A DNA stretch of 64,000 bases. Source: Nonomuraea wenchangensis (GTDB lineage: Bacteria; Actinomycetota; Actinomycetes; Streptosporangiales; Streptosporangiaceae). Positions 22,546-31,891 of the stretch are shown in pieces. The position numbers were made by a program, and so were the translations under genes. The stretch covers positions 242,304 to 306,303 of the forward strand of contig NZ_FOHX01000011.1 in NCBI RefSeq assembly GCF_900111685.1, read 5' to 3'. The notes below the pieces were generated by a model, which made no database searches, had not been told where the DNA came from, and worked only from the letters and a program-made list of their open reading frames with translations. How positions within the stretch are numbered: the stretch's first letter is position 1; every line of letters begins with the position of its first letter.

Positions 22546-23862
22546 GTGTCCTTCGTCGCCGATCTCCGCGTGGTCCTCCGGGGCAGAGACTTCAGGCACC
22601 TGTTCGGCACACGGCTGGTCTCCCAGTTCTCCGACGGGATCTTCCAGTTCGCCGTGACCGGGTTCGCCTTCTTCAGCCCTGAGAGCCAGACCACCGCGTT
22701 GCAGGTGGCGGCGGGGCTGGCGGTGCTGCTGCTGCCCTACAGCCTCCTCGGGCCGTTCGTGGGGGTGTTCATCGACCGGTGGCCGCGGCGGCAGGTCCTG
22801 GTGCTCGCGCCCGTGGCGCGCGGCGCGCTGCTGCTGGTGGCCGCCTGGCTGGTCGCCGCCGACGCGCCCGACCCCGCCTTCTACGCGGCGGCGCTGGCCG
22901 TGCTCGCGGTCAACCGGTTCTTCCTGGCCGCGCTCGGCGCCTCGCTCCCCCACGTCGTGCCGACCGAGCGGCTGCTCTCGGCCAACGCCGTCGTGCCGAC
23001 CTCGGGCACGGTGGTGACGTTCGTCGGCGTGGGCGTCGGCTTCCTGCTGCGCTCGCTGGTCGGCGGCGACGACTCCGGCGTGGCGGTGCTGCTGGTCGTC
23101 TCCGGCGTGGTGTTCGCGCTGAGCTCGCTGATCGCCCGCCGCATGGAGCGCATGCTGCTCGGCCCCTGGCCCGACCTCGACCAGCCGCAGGCCCGCGAGG
23201 CGCTGCGCAACGTCGTGGTCGGCCTGACCGACGGCGCGCGGCACCTGCTCGGCCACCGGATCGCGGCCGGCACCATGGGCGCGATGGCCGCCCACCGCTT
23301 CTTCTACGGCATCGCGACCGCCCTCGGCATCATCCTCTACCGCTACTACTTCACCGACGGCGATCCCGACGCCGCGCTCAAGGGCATCGGCCTGGTCGTC
23401 GCCACCTCCGGCGTCGGCTACTTCGTGGCGGTGCTCATCACCCCCTACGCGACCGAGCGGTTCACCATCGAGCGCTGGGTGCCGATCGCGCTGACCGCGG
23501 CGGGCGTGCTCACCGCGGTGCTGGTGCTGCCGTTCCAGGAGTGGGGTCTCGCCGCCGCCGGGTTCGTGCTGGGGGTGGCCGGGCAGAGCGTCAAGATCTG
23601 CGCCGACACCACCGTGCAGCGCGACGTCTCGGACATCTACCGGGGGCGCGCGTTCTCCATCTACGACATGCTCTTCAACGGGATGTACGTGCTCGCCGCG
23701 GCCCTGTCGGCGGCGATCCTGCCGGCCGACGGCAAGTCGTACCTCGCGGTGGCGATCATGTCGGTGGGCTATCCGCTCGCGGCGCTCGCCTACCGGGCGA
23801 TCGCCGCGCGCTCACGTGCGGAACTCGGCCGACCTGGGCCGCCCTCAGCCGAGCTCGGCTGA
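22546..23862 (+). CDS. MFS transporter
   Basis: A 438-residue membrane protein with about 12 helices. Helix 1 follows FRHLFGTRLVSQFSDGIFQFA and the loop 2-3 motif is GVFIDRWPRRQVL, typical of enterobactin-exporter-like (MFS_3) members. It probably exports a small molecule; the substrate is unknown. A TAGGCT -10-like element ends 6 bp before the GTG and there is no ribosome site, so the mRNA is probably leaderless. The 3' end overlaps the convergent cca gene by 18 bp. Confidence 0.88.
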   Translation: MSFVADLRVVLRGRDFRHLFGTRLVSQFSDGIFQFAVTGFAFFSPESQTTALQVAAGLAVLLLPYSLLGPFVGVFIDRWPRRQVLVLAPVARGALLLVAAWLVAADAPDPAFYAAALAVLAVNRFFLAALGASLPHVVPTERLLSANAVVPTSGTVVTFVGVGVGFLLRSLVGGDDSGVAVLLVVSGVVFALSSLIARRMERMLLGPWPDLDQPQAREALRNVVVGLTDGARHLLGHRIAAGTMGAMAAHRFFYGIATALGIILYRYYFTDGDPDAALKGIGLVVATSGVGYFVAVLITPYATERFTIERWVPIALTAAGVLTAVLVLPFQEWGLAAAGFVLGVAGQSVKICADTTVQRDVSDIYRGRAFSIYDMLFNGMYVLAAALSAAILPADGKSYLAVAIMSVGYPLAALAYRAIAARSRAELGRPGPPSAELG

Positions 23863-25281
23863 CCTCGACCACTCCAGCAGCGCCTCGGTCGCGGCCTCCT
23901 TGCCGATCATGCCCTTGTCGAGCCTGAGGTCGAGCAGGAACTTGTAGGCCCTGCCCACGACCGGCCCCGGCCCGACGCCCAGCACCCGCTGGATCTCGTT
24001 GCCGTCGAGCTCGGGCCGGATCTTGGCCAGCTCCTCCTCCTCGGCCAGCCGGTCGATGCGCTCCTCCAGGTGGTCGTAGGTGCGCGAGAGCGCCAACGCC
24101 TTGCGCTTGTTGCGTGTGGTGCAGTCGGCCCTGGTCAGCTTGTGCAGCCGGGAGAGCAGGTGACCGGCGTCGCGGACGTAGCGGCGCACCGCGCTGTCGG
24201 TCCACTCGCCGGTGCCGTAGCCGTGGAAGCGCAGGTGCAGCTCGACCAGCCGGGAGACGTCGGCCACGACGTCCTTGGGAAACTTCAGCTCGCTCATGCG
24301 CTTCTTGGTGATCTGGGCGCCGACCACCTCGTGGTGGTGGAACGACACCCGGCCGCCCGCCTCGTGCCGGCGCGTCTTGGGCTTGCCGACGTCGTGCATG
24401 AGCGCCGCCCAGCGCAGGATGCGGTCGGGCTTGCCGTCCTCCTCCTGGGCGATGGCCTGGTCGAGCACGGTGAGCGTGTGCTCGTAGACGTCCTTGTGCC
24501 GGTGGTGCTCGTCGATCTCCAGGCGGAGCCTCGGCAGCTCGGGCAGCACGTGGGCGGCGAGGCCGGTCTCGACCAGCAGCCGCAGCCCCTCGCGGGGGTT
24601 GGCGCCGCAGATCAGTTTGTCCAGCTCGTCGCGGATGCGCTCGGCGGAGACGATCTCGATCCGCTCGGCCATCGCGGTCATCGCCGCCAGCGCGGCGGGA
24701 TCGACGGCGAAGCCGAGCTGCGAGGCGAACCTGGCCGCGCGCAGCATGCGCAGCGGGTCGTCGCCGAACGAGCGCTCGGGCGGGCCGGGAGTGCGCATCA
24801 CCTTCGCGGCCAGGTCGTCGAGCCCGCCGTAGGGGTCGACGAACTCGTGCCCGGGCAGGCGCACGGCCATCGCGTTGACCGCGAAGTCGCGCCGCTCCAG
24901 GTCGGCCTGCAGCGTCTCGCCGTACATGACCTCGGGCTTGCGCGACTTCGGGTCGTACGACTCGCTGCGGTAGGTGGTGATCTCGATCAGCCAACTGCCC
25001 TTGCGCACGCCGACGGTGCCGAAGTCGATGCCGATCGTCCACACCGAGTCGGCCCAGTCACGGACGATCTCCAGCACCCGCTCGGGGCGCGCGTCGGTCG
25101 TGAGGTCGAGGTCGTTGCCGACCCGGCCGAGCAGGATGTCGCGCACCGGGCCGCCCACCAGGGCCAGCTCGTGCCCTTGCGCGGCGAACAGGCGGCCGAG
25201 CTCGTCGGCCACCGGGGCGATCTTGCGGAACAGGTCGGTCATCGCCCGCCGCTGGCCTTCGGTCAAAGTTGCATCCACCAC
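23845..25281 (-). CDS. cca: CCA tRNA nucleotidyltransferase
   Basis: A 478-residue enzyme that adds or repairs the 3' CCA of tRNAs. The head domain has LVGGPVRDILLGRVGNDLDL with the catalytic DLD, then ERRDFAVNAMA and GDDPLRMLRAARFA. An HD domain (ALMHDVGKPKTRR) of phosphohydrolase type follows. The tRNA-Ile of this window lacks an encoded CCA, consistent with need for this enzyme. The gene converges on the MFS gene with an 18-bp 3' overlap. Confidence 0.96.
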   Translation of the reverse strand: MVDATLTEGQRRAMTDLFRKIAPVADELGRLFAAQGHELALVGGPVRDILLGRVGNDLDLTTDARPERVLEIVRDWADSVWTIGIDFGTVGVRKGSWLIEITTYRSESYDPKSRKPEVMYGETLQADLERRDFAVNAMAVRLPGHEFVDPYGGLDDLAAKVMRTPGPPERSFGDDPLRMLRAARFASQLGFAVDPAALAAMTAMAERIEIVSAERIRDELDKLICGANPREGLRLLVETGLAAHVLPELPRLRLEIDEHHRHKDVYEHTLTVLDQAIAQEEDGKPDRILRWAALMHDVGKPKTRRHEAGGRVSFHHHEVVGAQITKKRMSELKFPKDVVADVSRLVELHLRFHGYGTGEWTDSAVRRYVRDAGHLLSRLHKLTRADCTTRNKRKALALSRTYDHLEERIDRLAEEEELAKIRPELDGNEIQRVLGVGPGPVVGRAYKFLLDLRLDKGMIGKEAATEALLEWSRSAELG

Positions 25282-25393
25282 AACCGGGTCGGTCCTTCGT
25301 CATCCGGAACATATCCCCCGAGCCACATGAGGTCCGGGTTACCGTCGGTCAAGGGACCGTCGGGGGCCATGGCAACGAGGTCAGGAGGTCTAC

Positions 25394-25807
25394 ATGAAGG
25401 ACGCCCTCGCGATCCACCGCTGGCTCCTCGCCCACCAGGTCCATCATGAGATCGTACGCCTTCCGCGCCCCTTGGCTCGCGCGGAAGAGCTTCCCCAGGC
25501 GCTCTCCGCGGCCCCCGGGCGATGCCTGACGGTCACGGTGTTCGAGGTGGCCACCAGGGTCGGCGGCGAGGCCGTCGTGGCCGTCGCCTCCCCGGTGTCC
25601 GCAGGCCCGCGTCCCGGAGCCGTGGCCGGTCTGCTCGACGACCGGTTGAGCGCCGGCGCGGGGCCGATCTTCACCGCCACCGGCGAGCGCCGCACGGCGC
25701 TCCGCATTCGTGCGCTCGACCTGCTGACTCTCCTGCCAGGCAAGACGGTCGACCTCCGCCTGGCGAGGCCCGGAGGATCACGTGCGGCGGTCGCGCGGCG
25801 GCACTGA
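25394..25807 (+). CDS. YbaK-like aminoacyl-tRNA editing domain protein
   Basis: A 137-residue protein starting MKDALAIHRWLLAHQVHHEIVRL, which resembles the first helix and strand of YbaK/ProX trans-editing domains that deacylate mischarged tRNA. The C-terminal part is less clear: the family's Lys and GG motifs are not obvious, so activity may be altered. AGGAGGT sits just ahead of the ATG. It follows cca (divergent) and precedes the DUF6049 gene by 50 bp, the order seen in other actinomycetes. Confidence 0.65.
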   Translation: MKDALAIHRWLLAHQVHHEIVRLPRPLARAEELPQALSAAPGRCLTVTVFEVATRVGGEAVVAVASPVSAGPRPGAVAGLLDDRLSAGAGPIFTATGERRTALRIRALDLLTLLPGKTVDLRLARPGGSRAAVARRH

Positions 25808-25857
25808 ACCCGTACCATTGCGGGCGTGCGTCGTCGTACTCCAGCCCGGGCAGCCGC

Positions 25858-27975
25858 GTGATCCGTAAGACCGCGCTGCTCGCCGTGCTGTCCGCCGCGT
25901 TGCTCGCCCCCACCATGGCGGCGGCGCCGAGCACGGCTGCCACGAGCGCTCAGACCAGCAGACAGACCCTCTCCGTCGCCATCACCGCCATCACGCCCGC
26001 GGTGCCGCGATCCCCGACCGACATCATCAAGATCAGCGGCACGGTACGCAACGACACCGGCGCCGACATGGCCGGCCTCCAGGTGCGCCTGCGCTACGAC
26101 GCCCAGAAACTGCCCGACCGGGCCTCCATGGACGCCTACATGAGCGACCAGTCCACCGCGACGCTGCCGGTCAACGTCTCCACCCGCAACTCCTACATGG
26201 ACCTGCAGCCGCTCGCCGCCGGCGGAGCCGTCCGCTGGGAGATCCAGGCCACGCCGGTGCAGCTCGGCCTGCGCGAGTTCGGCGTCTACAAGATCGCCGT
26301 GGATGTGGCCCAATATCGCGTGCCGCTCCAGGCCGAGCGCACCTTCCTCACGTACGCGCCGCCGACCCCGCAGAAGCTGCCGCGCACCAGGCTCGCCGTC
26401 GCCCTGCCGGTCATCGACCAGCCCCACCGGGCCACCGACGACCCCGTGTTCGTCGACGACAAGCTGAGCCAGGCCATCGCCGGCAAGGGCCGCCTCGCCG
26501 ACCTGCTCCGCATCGCCCAGTCCGCGCCCAGCAGCGTCACGTGGTTCGTCGACCCCTCGCTGCTCGACGACCTCAACACCATGGCCAAGGGCTACAAGGT
26601 CAAGACCAAGGACGGCGAGCAGAGCCGGCCCGCCGATCCCGCGGCCGGCCGGTGGCTGCAGGATCTGCGCACCGCACTCGCCGCCGCCCCCGTCGTCGCG
26701 GTCCCGTACGCCGACCCCGACCTCACCGCGCTCGCCCACCAGGGACTCGACGACCAGCCCAACCGGGCGATCGCGCTCGGCGGCAAGAAGGCCAAGGAGC
26801 TGCTCGGCCGCGACGTCAGGACGACGATCAACTGGCCGGCCGGCGGCCTGCTCGACCCCGACGCGCTCGACCTGCTCTCGGTCAGCGACGACAAGGTGGA
26901 CACGGTCCTGCTCGACGCCGCCAACCTGCCGGCGGCGCAGCAGCTCACCGTCACGCCCGACGCCGCCTCGACCCTCGACTCGGTCGAGGGGCCGGTGACC
27001 GCGCTGGTCTCCGACCCCGGGCTGAGCCGCCTGTTCGAGCCGGAGACCAGCACGTCCCTGCTGCTCAGCACGCAGCGGTTCATCGCCGAGACCGCGATGA
27101 TCGCCGCCGAGCCCGGTCAGACCCTGCCGAGGTCGCTGGTCGTCGCGCCGTCCCGGCGCTGGGACCCCAACCCGACGCTCGTCACCGGCCTGCTCAAGAC
27201 CGCGAAGCAGCTGCCCTGGCTGCAGCTCACCGCACTGGAGACGATCAAGGCGGGCAAGGCGTCCGTCCCGCGCGCCGGCCTGACCTACACCGACCAGAAC
27301 CGCCGCGAGGAGCTGAGCGGCAAATACCTGGCGCCGGTGAAGGAGACCGCGGAGCGGGCCCAGCTCACCACCCTGATCTCGGCCACGCGCCCGCAGTCCA
27401 CGTTCGACGCCGCGGTGCTGCGCGCCACCTCCTCGGCCTGGCGCAACAGCACCCGCATGGGCCGCTCGGTGACCACCGCGGTGAGCAAGGCCGTGACCGA
27501 GCGCATGGACCGCGTCCAGATCACCGGCGCGGGGCCCGACCGGCCGCGCACGCTGGCCGGCAGCAACGGCGTGGTCCCCATCAGCGTGAAGAACGCCAGC
27601 GGCGCCGAGATCAGGATCTTCATCGACGTCCGCTCCGACGACCAGAAACTGCTGCAGGTCACCTACGAGCAGGACGACGAGCCGCTGTCCATCGGGCCCG
27701 GGCAGAGCGGCACGGTCCAGGTGCCGATGAACGCCACGCCGGGCACCAGCGGCGACGCCACGGTGACCGTCCAGCTCAGGACGGCCGACGGCAAGGCCTA
27801 CGGCAAGCCGCAACGCCTCACCATCCGCACCACCGGCTACACCGGCATCGCCGCGGTGATCGTGGGGGCGGGGCTCACCGTCATGCTGGCGGCCGTGGTC
27901 ACGCGGGTGTTGCGGCGCAGGGCGGAGCGCAGGCGCGCGGCGTCCGCGGGAAACCGGGAGAGTGAGACCGAATGA
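25858..27975 (+). CDS. DUF6049 family secreted membrane-anchored protein
   Basis: A 705-residue protein with an N-terminal signal peptide (KTALLAVLSAALLAPTMAAAP), a large extracytoplasmic region and one C-terminal helix (GIAAVIVGAGLTVMLAAVV) followed by an Arg-rich cytoplasmic tail. It corresponds to the protein encoded before murJ in most actinobacteria (Rv3909 type), now DUF6049. Its role is unknown but context points to the cell envelope. The GTG start is the only one that gives a signal peptide in frame. Its stop overlaps the murJ start (ATGA), so the two are coupled. Confidence 0.85.
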   Translation: MIRKTALLAVLSAALLAPTMAAAPSTAATSAQTSRQTLSVAITAITPAVPRSPTDIIKISGTVRNDTGADMAGLQVRLRYDAQKLPDRASMDAYMSDQSTATLPVNVSTRNSYMDLQPLAAGGAVRWEIQATPVQLGLREFGVYKIAVDVAQYRVPLQAERTFLTYAPPTPQKLPRTRLAVALPVIDQPHRATDDPVFVDDKLSQAIAGKGRLADLLRIAQSAPSSVTWFVDPSLLDDLNTMAKGYKVKTKDGEQSRPADPAAGRWLQDLRTALAAAPVVAVPYADPDLTALAHQGLDDQPNRAIALGGKKAKELLGRDVRTTINWPAGGLLDPDALDLLSVSDDKVDTVLLDAANLPAAQQLTVTPDAASTLDSVEGPVTALVSDPGLSRLFEPETSTSLLLSTQRFIAETAMIAAEPGQTLPRSLVVAPSRRWDPNPTLVTGLLKTAKQLPWLQLTALETIKAGKASVPRAGLTYTDQNRREELSGKYLAPVKETAERAQLTTLISATRPQSTFDAAVLRATSSAWRNSTRMGRSVTTAVSKAVTERMDRVQITGAGPDRPRTLAGSNGVVPISVKNASGAEIRIFIDVRSDDQKLLQVTYEQDDEPLSIGPGQSGTVQVPMNATPGTSGDATVTVQLRTADGKAYGKPQRLTIRTTGYTGIAAVIVGAGLTVMLAAVVTRVLRRRAERRRAASAGNRESETE

Positions 27976-29579
27976 GCCGCATGCTGCGGGCCAGCGCCTT
28001 GATGGCGGCCGGGACGATGGTGTCCCGGGTCACCGGGTTCGTACGCACCATGGTGCTCGCCTACGCCATCGGCACGCGGGCCCTGGGCGACTCCTACAAC
28101 GCGGCTTACGCGATCCCGTACAGCATCCTCGACCTGCTGCTGCTGGGCGTCCTGAGCAGCGTCGTGGTGCCGATGATCGTGCGGGCGCAGCAGCAGGACC
28201 CCGACGGCGGCCGGGCCTACGAGCAGCGGCTGCTGACCGTCGCGACGGTCGCGCTGACCGTCGTCGCGGTGCTGGCCGTGCTCGCCGCGCCGCTGCTCAT
28301 CGACCTCTACACCGACTGGGCGCCGGGCAGCAGGAAGTACGAGGTCGGCGTCATGCTGGCCCGGTTCATCCTGCCGCAGCTCGCCTTCTTCGGCATCGGC
28401 GCGGTGGCGGGCGCGATACTCAACACCCGTGACCGGTTCGGCGCCCCGATGTGGGCGCCGGTGCTCAACAACCTGGTCGTGATCTGCGTGTTCGTCACGT
28501 ACGCGCTGGTCAGCCAGGGCCGCGACAACATCGACGCGGTCACCACCGCCGACCTGGCGCTGCTCGGGCTCGGCACCACGGCCGGCATCGTGGCCCAGGC
28601 GGCGGTGCTGATCGTCGCGCTGCGCCGGGCAGGGTTCTCCTTCGTGCCCCGCTTCGACCTGCGCAACGCCCGCCTCGGCGAGATGGGCAAGGCCGGCGTC
28701 TGGACGATCGGCTACGTCGTCGTCACCCAGCTCGGCTTCATGCTGACCACCAACCTGTCGTCCTCGGCGGGCGACCAGGTGTCCGGCCACGGCATCAGCC
28801 CCTACACGCTGGCCTTCCAGCTCTTCCAGCTCCCGTACGGCGTGGTCGGCGTCTCCGTCATCACGGCGATGCTGCCGCGCATGAGCCGGGCGGTCGGCGA
28901 GGGCCGGCTCGCCGACGTGCGCGAGGAGTTCGGCTCCAGCGTGCGGCTCATCTGCGCGCTGATGGTGCCGGTGTCGCTGCTGCTCATGGTGCTGGGGCCG
29001 GCGATCACCGTGCCGATCTACGGCCACGGCGCCAACAGCGTGGCCGACGCCGTCTACATCGGCAACGTGCTGCAGGTGTACGGGCTGGCGCTGGTGCCGT
29101 TCGCGGTCTTCCAGCTCCTGCTGCGGGTCTTCTACAGCTTCGGCGACACGCGGACGCCGGTCTACGTCGGGGCCGGGACGACCGCGGTCAACGCGGGGCT
29201 GATGGTGGTGTTCTACCTGGTGCTGCCCGCCAGGTACGCGGTCATGGGGCTGGCGCTGGCGTACGCGATCGCGTACGGGCTGGGCGCGCTGCTCGCCTGG
29301 ATGCTGGCCGCCCGCCGGGTGGGCGGCCTCGACGGGTGGACGGTCGGCATGGCGATGACCCGGATGTACCTCGCCTCGCTGCCCACCGCCGTGCTGGCCC
29401 TGGCCGCGGTCTGGGGGGTCACGGAGGCGTTCGGCGGGCTGCGTTTCGTCAGTTCGCTCATCGTCCTGGCGGTCGGCGGCGGGCTCGGCCTGGTGCTCTA
29501 CCTCGGTGTGGCTCACAGAATGCGCATACCGGAGGTCAACTCGATCGTTGGGATGGTCGCGCGACGGGTAGGTCGGTAA
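27972..29579 (+). CDS. murJ: lipid II flippase MurJ
   Basis: A 535-residue MOP-superfamily protein with about 14 helices that moves lipid II across the membrane for peptidoglycan synthesis. ASALMAAGTMVSRVTGFVRT at the start, QLPYGVVGVSVITAMLPRMS in the middle and FYSFGDTRTPVYVG are MurJ signatures; the conserved Arg residues facing the cavity are present in SRVTGFVR. Unlike the mycobacterial protein it has no fused cytoplasmic pseudokinase; that domain is a separate gene downstream. Confidence 0.96.
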   Translation: MSRMLRASALMAAGTMVSRVTGFVRTMVLAYAIGTRALGDSYNAAYAIPYSILDLLLLGVLSSVVVPMIVRAQQQDPDGGRAYEQRLLTVATVALTVVAVLAVLAAPLLIDLYTDWAPGSRKYEVGVMLARFILPQLAFFGIGAVAGAILNTRDRFGAPMWAPVLNNLVVICVFVTYALVSQGRDNIDAVTTADLALLGLGTTAGIVAQAAVLIVALRRAGFSFVPRFDLRNARLGEMGKAGVWTIGYVVVTQLGFMLTTNLSSSAGDQVSGHGISPYTLAFQLFQLPYGVVGVSVITAMLPRMSRAVGEGRLADVREEFGSSVRLICALMVPVSLLLMVLGPAITVPIYGHGANSVADAVYIGNVLQVYGLALVPFAVFQLLLRVFYSFGDTRTPVYVGAGTTAVNAGLMVVFYLVLPARYAVMGLALAYAIAYGLGALLAWMLAARRVGGLDGWTVGMAMTRMYLASLPTAVLALAAVWGVTEAFGGLRFVSSLIVLAVGGGLGLVLYLGVAHRMRIPEVNSIVGMVARRVGR

Positions 29580-29725
29580 AGAAACTCGGCACTACGATGG
29601 AGTCCGACACGCGCGAATGGAAGCAGGAGGGGCGTGGGCGGATCCACCCGGCATAGCGTGCCTTCGTGGGACACCACCACGCGGGCGAGTCCAACCATGT
29701 CCGATCGGCCTAGCGGAGTGAGCCT

Positions 29726-31240
29726 GTGAGCACGTCGGCCGTCGCCCCCGGCACCCGCCTCGCCGAGCGCTTCCGGCTTGAGGACCGCGTCAGCGAGTCC
29801 GACGGCGCGACGCTGTGGAAGGCCATCGACGAGATCCTCGCGCGGCCGGTGGCCGTGCACACGTTCGCACCCGACTTCCCGCGCGTGCACGAGGTCGTGA
29901 CAGCCGCCCGCGCGGCGAGCCGGCTCACCGACCCGCGTCTGACGCAGGTCTTCGACGCCGCCGAGGACGACAAGCACGCCTACGTCGTCAGCGAGTGGGT
30001 CACCGGGGAGACGCTGACCGACCTGCTGGCCAACGGCCCGCTGGAGCCCGAGCGGGCGGCCGGCCTGGTGGCCGAGGCAGCCGAGGCCCTGGCGCACGCC
30101 CACGAGGCCCGCCTCTACCACCTGTGCCTGCGCCCGGCCCACCTGGTGTGGACGACCGGCAACACCGTCAAGGTGCTGGGCGTGGCCGTCGACGCCGCGA
30201 TGTACGGCCTGACCACCGACCAGCCGGCGCTCGACGACGCCGAGGGCCTCGGCCGGCTGCTGTACGCGGGCCTGACCGGCCACTGGCCGGGCGACGAGGA
30301 GGAGGGCGGCCTGCCCGCCGCCCCCATGACCGACGGCCACTTCTGCACGCCGCGCCAGGTCACCGCGGGCGTGCCCGGCTATCTCGACACTGTCACGGTG
30401 CGGGCCTGCCTGCCCGAGTCGCGCAAGGGCCAGGGCGCGCTGTCCAGCCCGGCGGACATCACCGAGGCGCTGGCCGGCGTGGCCCGTCCGATGCCGATCC
30501 CGATCTCCTACCCGAGCACGCCCGCGGTGGCCTCCGCCTCGCACACCGAGGGCCTCGACGTCACCCACCGCAACCAGACCACGGTCGCGCCGCTGCCGCC
30601 CGTGCAGCGGCGGCAGCAGGGCGGCGGCAGCGCGCTCAACCGGGTGCTCATGACGATCGTGGTGCTGCTGGTCATCGCCGCGGTCGGCGTGGGGGCGTGG
30701 ACGGTCGGCCGCAGCCTCGGCAGCGGCACCGAGCCCGAGGCCCAGCCGACCACGCCGAGCGCCACCAGCCCGTCCTCCTCCACGCCAGCGCAGACGGTCA
30801 AGCCGGCCAAGGCCCGGGGCTTCGACCCGCTCGGCAACGACGGCGACGAGAAGTCGGACAAGGCCGGGCTGGCGATCGACGGCAAGCCGAGCACCTATTG
30901 GGAGACCGAGGGCTACACCAGCCCAGAGCTCGGCAACCTCAAGAAGGGCGTCGGCCTGCTGCTCGACATGGGCAAGTCCGTGCAGGTCAGTGACGTGGTG
31001 GCGACGCTGGGCAGCAGCCCGGGCGCGAACGTGGAGCTGAAGGTGGGCGACGCGCCCGAGCTCGGCTCGTTGAAGACGGTCGCGACGGCGAAGGACGCCT
31101 CGGGCAAGACCACGTTGAAGCCCGATCAAGCCGCAACCGGACAGTACGTTTTGATCTGGTTTACGCGTGTTCCGGCAGATGCGGGCAAGTTTCATGGCAC
31201 CATCTATGAAGTAGTGGTGCACTCTCCCGGATCGGCATAA
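29726..31240 (+). CDS. membrane pseudokinase with extracytoplasmic ligand-binding-like domain
   Basis: A 504-residue protein: kinase-like domain (about 1-255), Pro-rich linker, one transmembrane helix (VLMTIVVLLVIAAVGVGAWTV, about 308-328), a Thr/Ser/Pro linker and an external domain of about 150 residues with GKPSTYWETEGYTSPE, like discoidin folds. The kinase part lacks a functional active site: the ATP-lysine position reads AVHTF, the catalytic loop reads YHLCLRPAHL instead of HRD...N, and the DFG position reads LGVAVD. It stands between murJ and sigM, where mycobacteria fuse the pseudokinase to MurJ. A scaffolding role in control of lipid II flipping is inferred. Confidence 0.8.
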   Translation: MSTSAVAPGTRLAERFRLEDRVSESDGATLWKAIDEILARPVAVHTFAPDFPRVHEVVTAARAASRLTDPRLTQVFDAAEDDKHAYVVSEWVTGETLTDLLANGPLEPERAAGLVAEAAEALAHAHEARLYHLCLRPAHLVWTTGNTVKVLGVAVDAAMYGLTTDQPALDDAEGLGRLLYAGLTGHWPGDEEEGGLPAAPMTDGHFCTPRQVTAGVPGYLDTVTVRACLPESRKGQGALSSPADITEALAGVARPMPIPISYPSTPAVASASHTEGLDVTHRNQTTVAPLPPVQRRQQGGGSALNRVLMTIVVLLVIAAVGVGAWTVGRSLGSGTEPEAQPTTPSATSPSSSTPAQTVKPAKARGFDPLGNDGDEKSDKAGLAIDGKPSTYWETEGYTSPELGNLKKGVGLLLDMGKSVQVSDVVATLGSSPGANVELKVGDAPELGSLKTVATAKDASGKTTLKPDQAATGQYVLIWFTRVPADAGKFHGTIYEVVVHSPGSA

Positions 31241-31255
31241 TCAGGAAACTCTCTT

Positions 31256-31891
31256 GTGAACTCCCCACCCGAGACACCTTCAGCAGCGGATCGGCCTGCG
31301 GTCACGGACGCCGACCTGCTGACCGCGCACATCAACGGGGATCCTCACGCCTTCAGCGAGATCGTCAAACGGCACCGCGACCGCATGTGGGCGGTCGCCC
31401 TGCGCACGCTCGGTGACCCGGACGAGGCCGCCGACGCCGTGCAGGACGCCTTCGTCTCCGCCTATCGCAAGGCCGCCACGTTCCGCGGCGAGGCCGCCGT
31501 CACCACCTGGCTGCACCGCATCGTGGTCAACGCCTGTCTCGACCGCATGCGGCGCAAGTCCGTCCGGCCGGTGGCCGACGACGAGCTCATCGAGGCTGCC
31601 GAGCGCGAGACGCCCCTGCCGGACCAGACCCTGGAGCGCGAGGTCTCCATGGAGGTTTCGGCCGCTCTGAAACTGCTGCCCGCCGACCAGCGCGCGGCCC
31701 TGGTGCTCGTCGACATGATGGGCTATTCGGTCGAAGACGCAGCTCAGGTGCTGGAGGTGCCGAGCGGCACCGTGAAGAGCCGGTGCGCCCGCGGGCGCGC
31801 GAAACTTGCCCCAATTCTTTCGCATCTGCGGAACCGATCAGACCTCAATCGCGTCTCATCCGCGAAGGGAGCAGAACTTCGTGACGGGTGA
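31256..31891 (+). CDS. sigM: ECF RNA polymerase sigma factor SigM
   Basis: A 211-residue ECF sigma factor. Region 2 is HAFSEIVKRHRDRMWAVALR to TFRGEAAVTTWLHRIV (about 32-95). Region 4 is LLPADQRAALVLVDMMGYS to VPSGTVKSRCARGRAKL (about 140-185). It is encoded after murJ and the pseudokinase and overlaps the anti-sigma gene by 11 bp, the sigM-rsmA order of actinobacteria. SigM responds to envelope or redox stress in relatives. The GTG has AGGAAA 8 bp upstream. Confidence 0.93.
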   Translation: MNSPPETPSAADRPAVTDADLLTAHINGDPHAFSEIVKRHRDRMWAVALRTLGDPDEAADAVQDAFVSAYRKAATFRGEAAVTTWLHRIVVNACLDRMRRKSVRPVADDELIEAAERETPLPDQTLEREVSMEVSAALKLLPADQRAALVLVDMMGYSVEDAAQVLEVPSGTVKSRCARGRAKLAPILSHLRNRSDLNRVSSAKGAELRDG

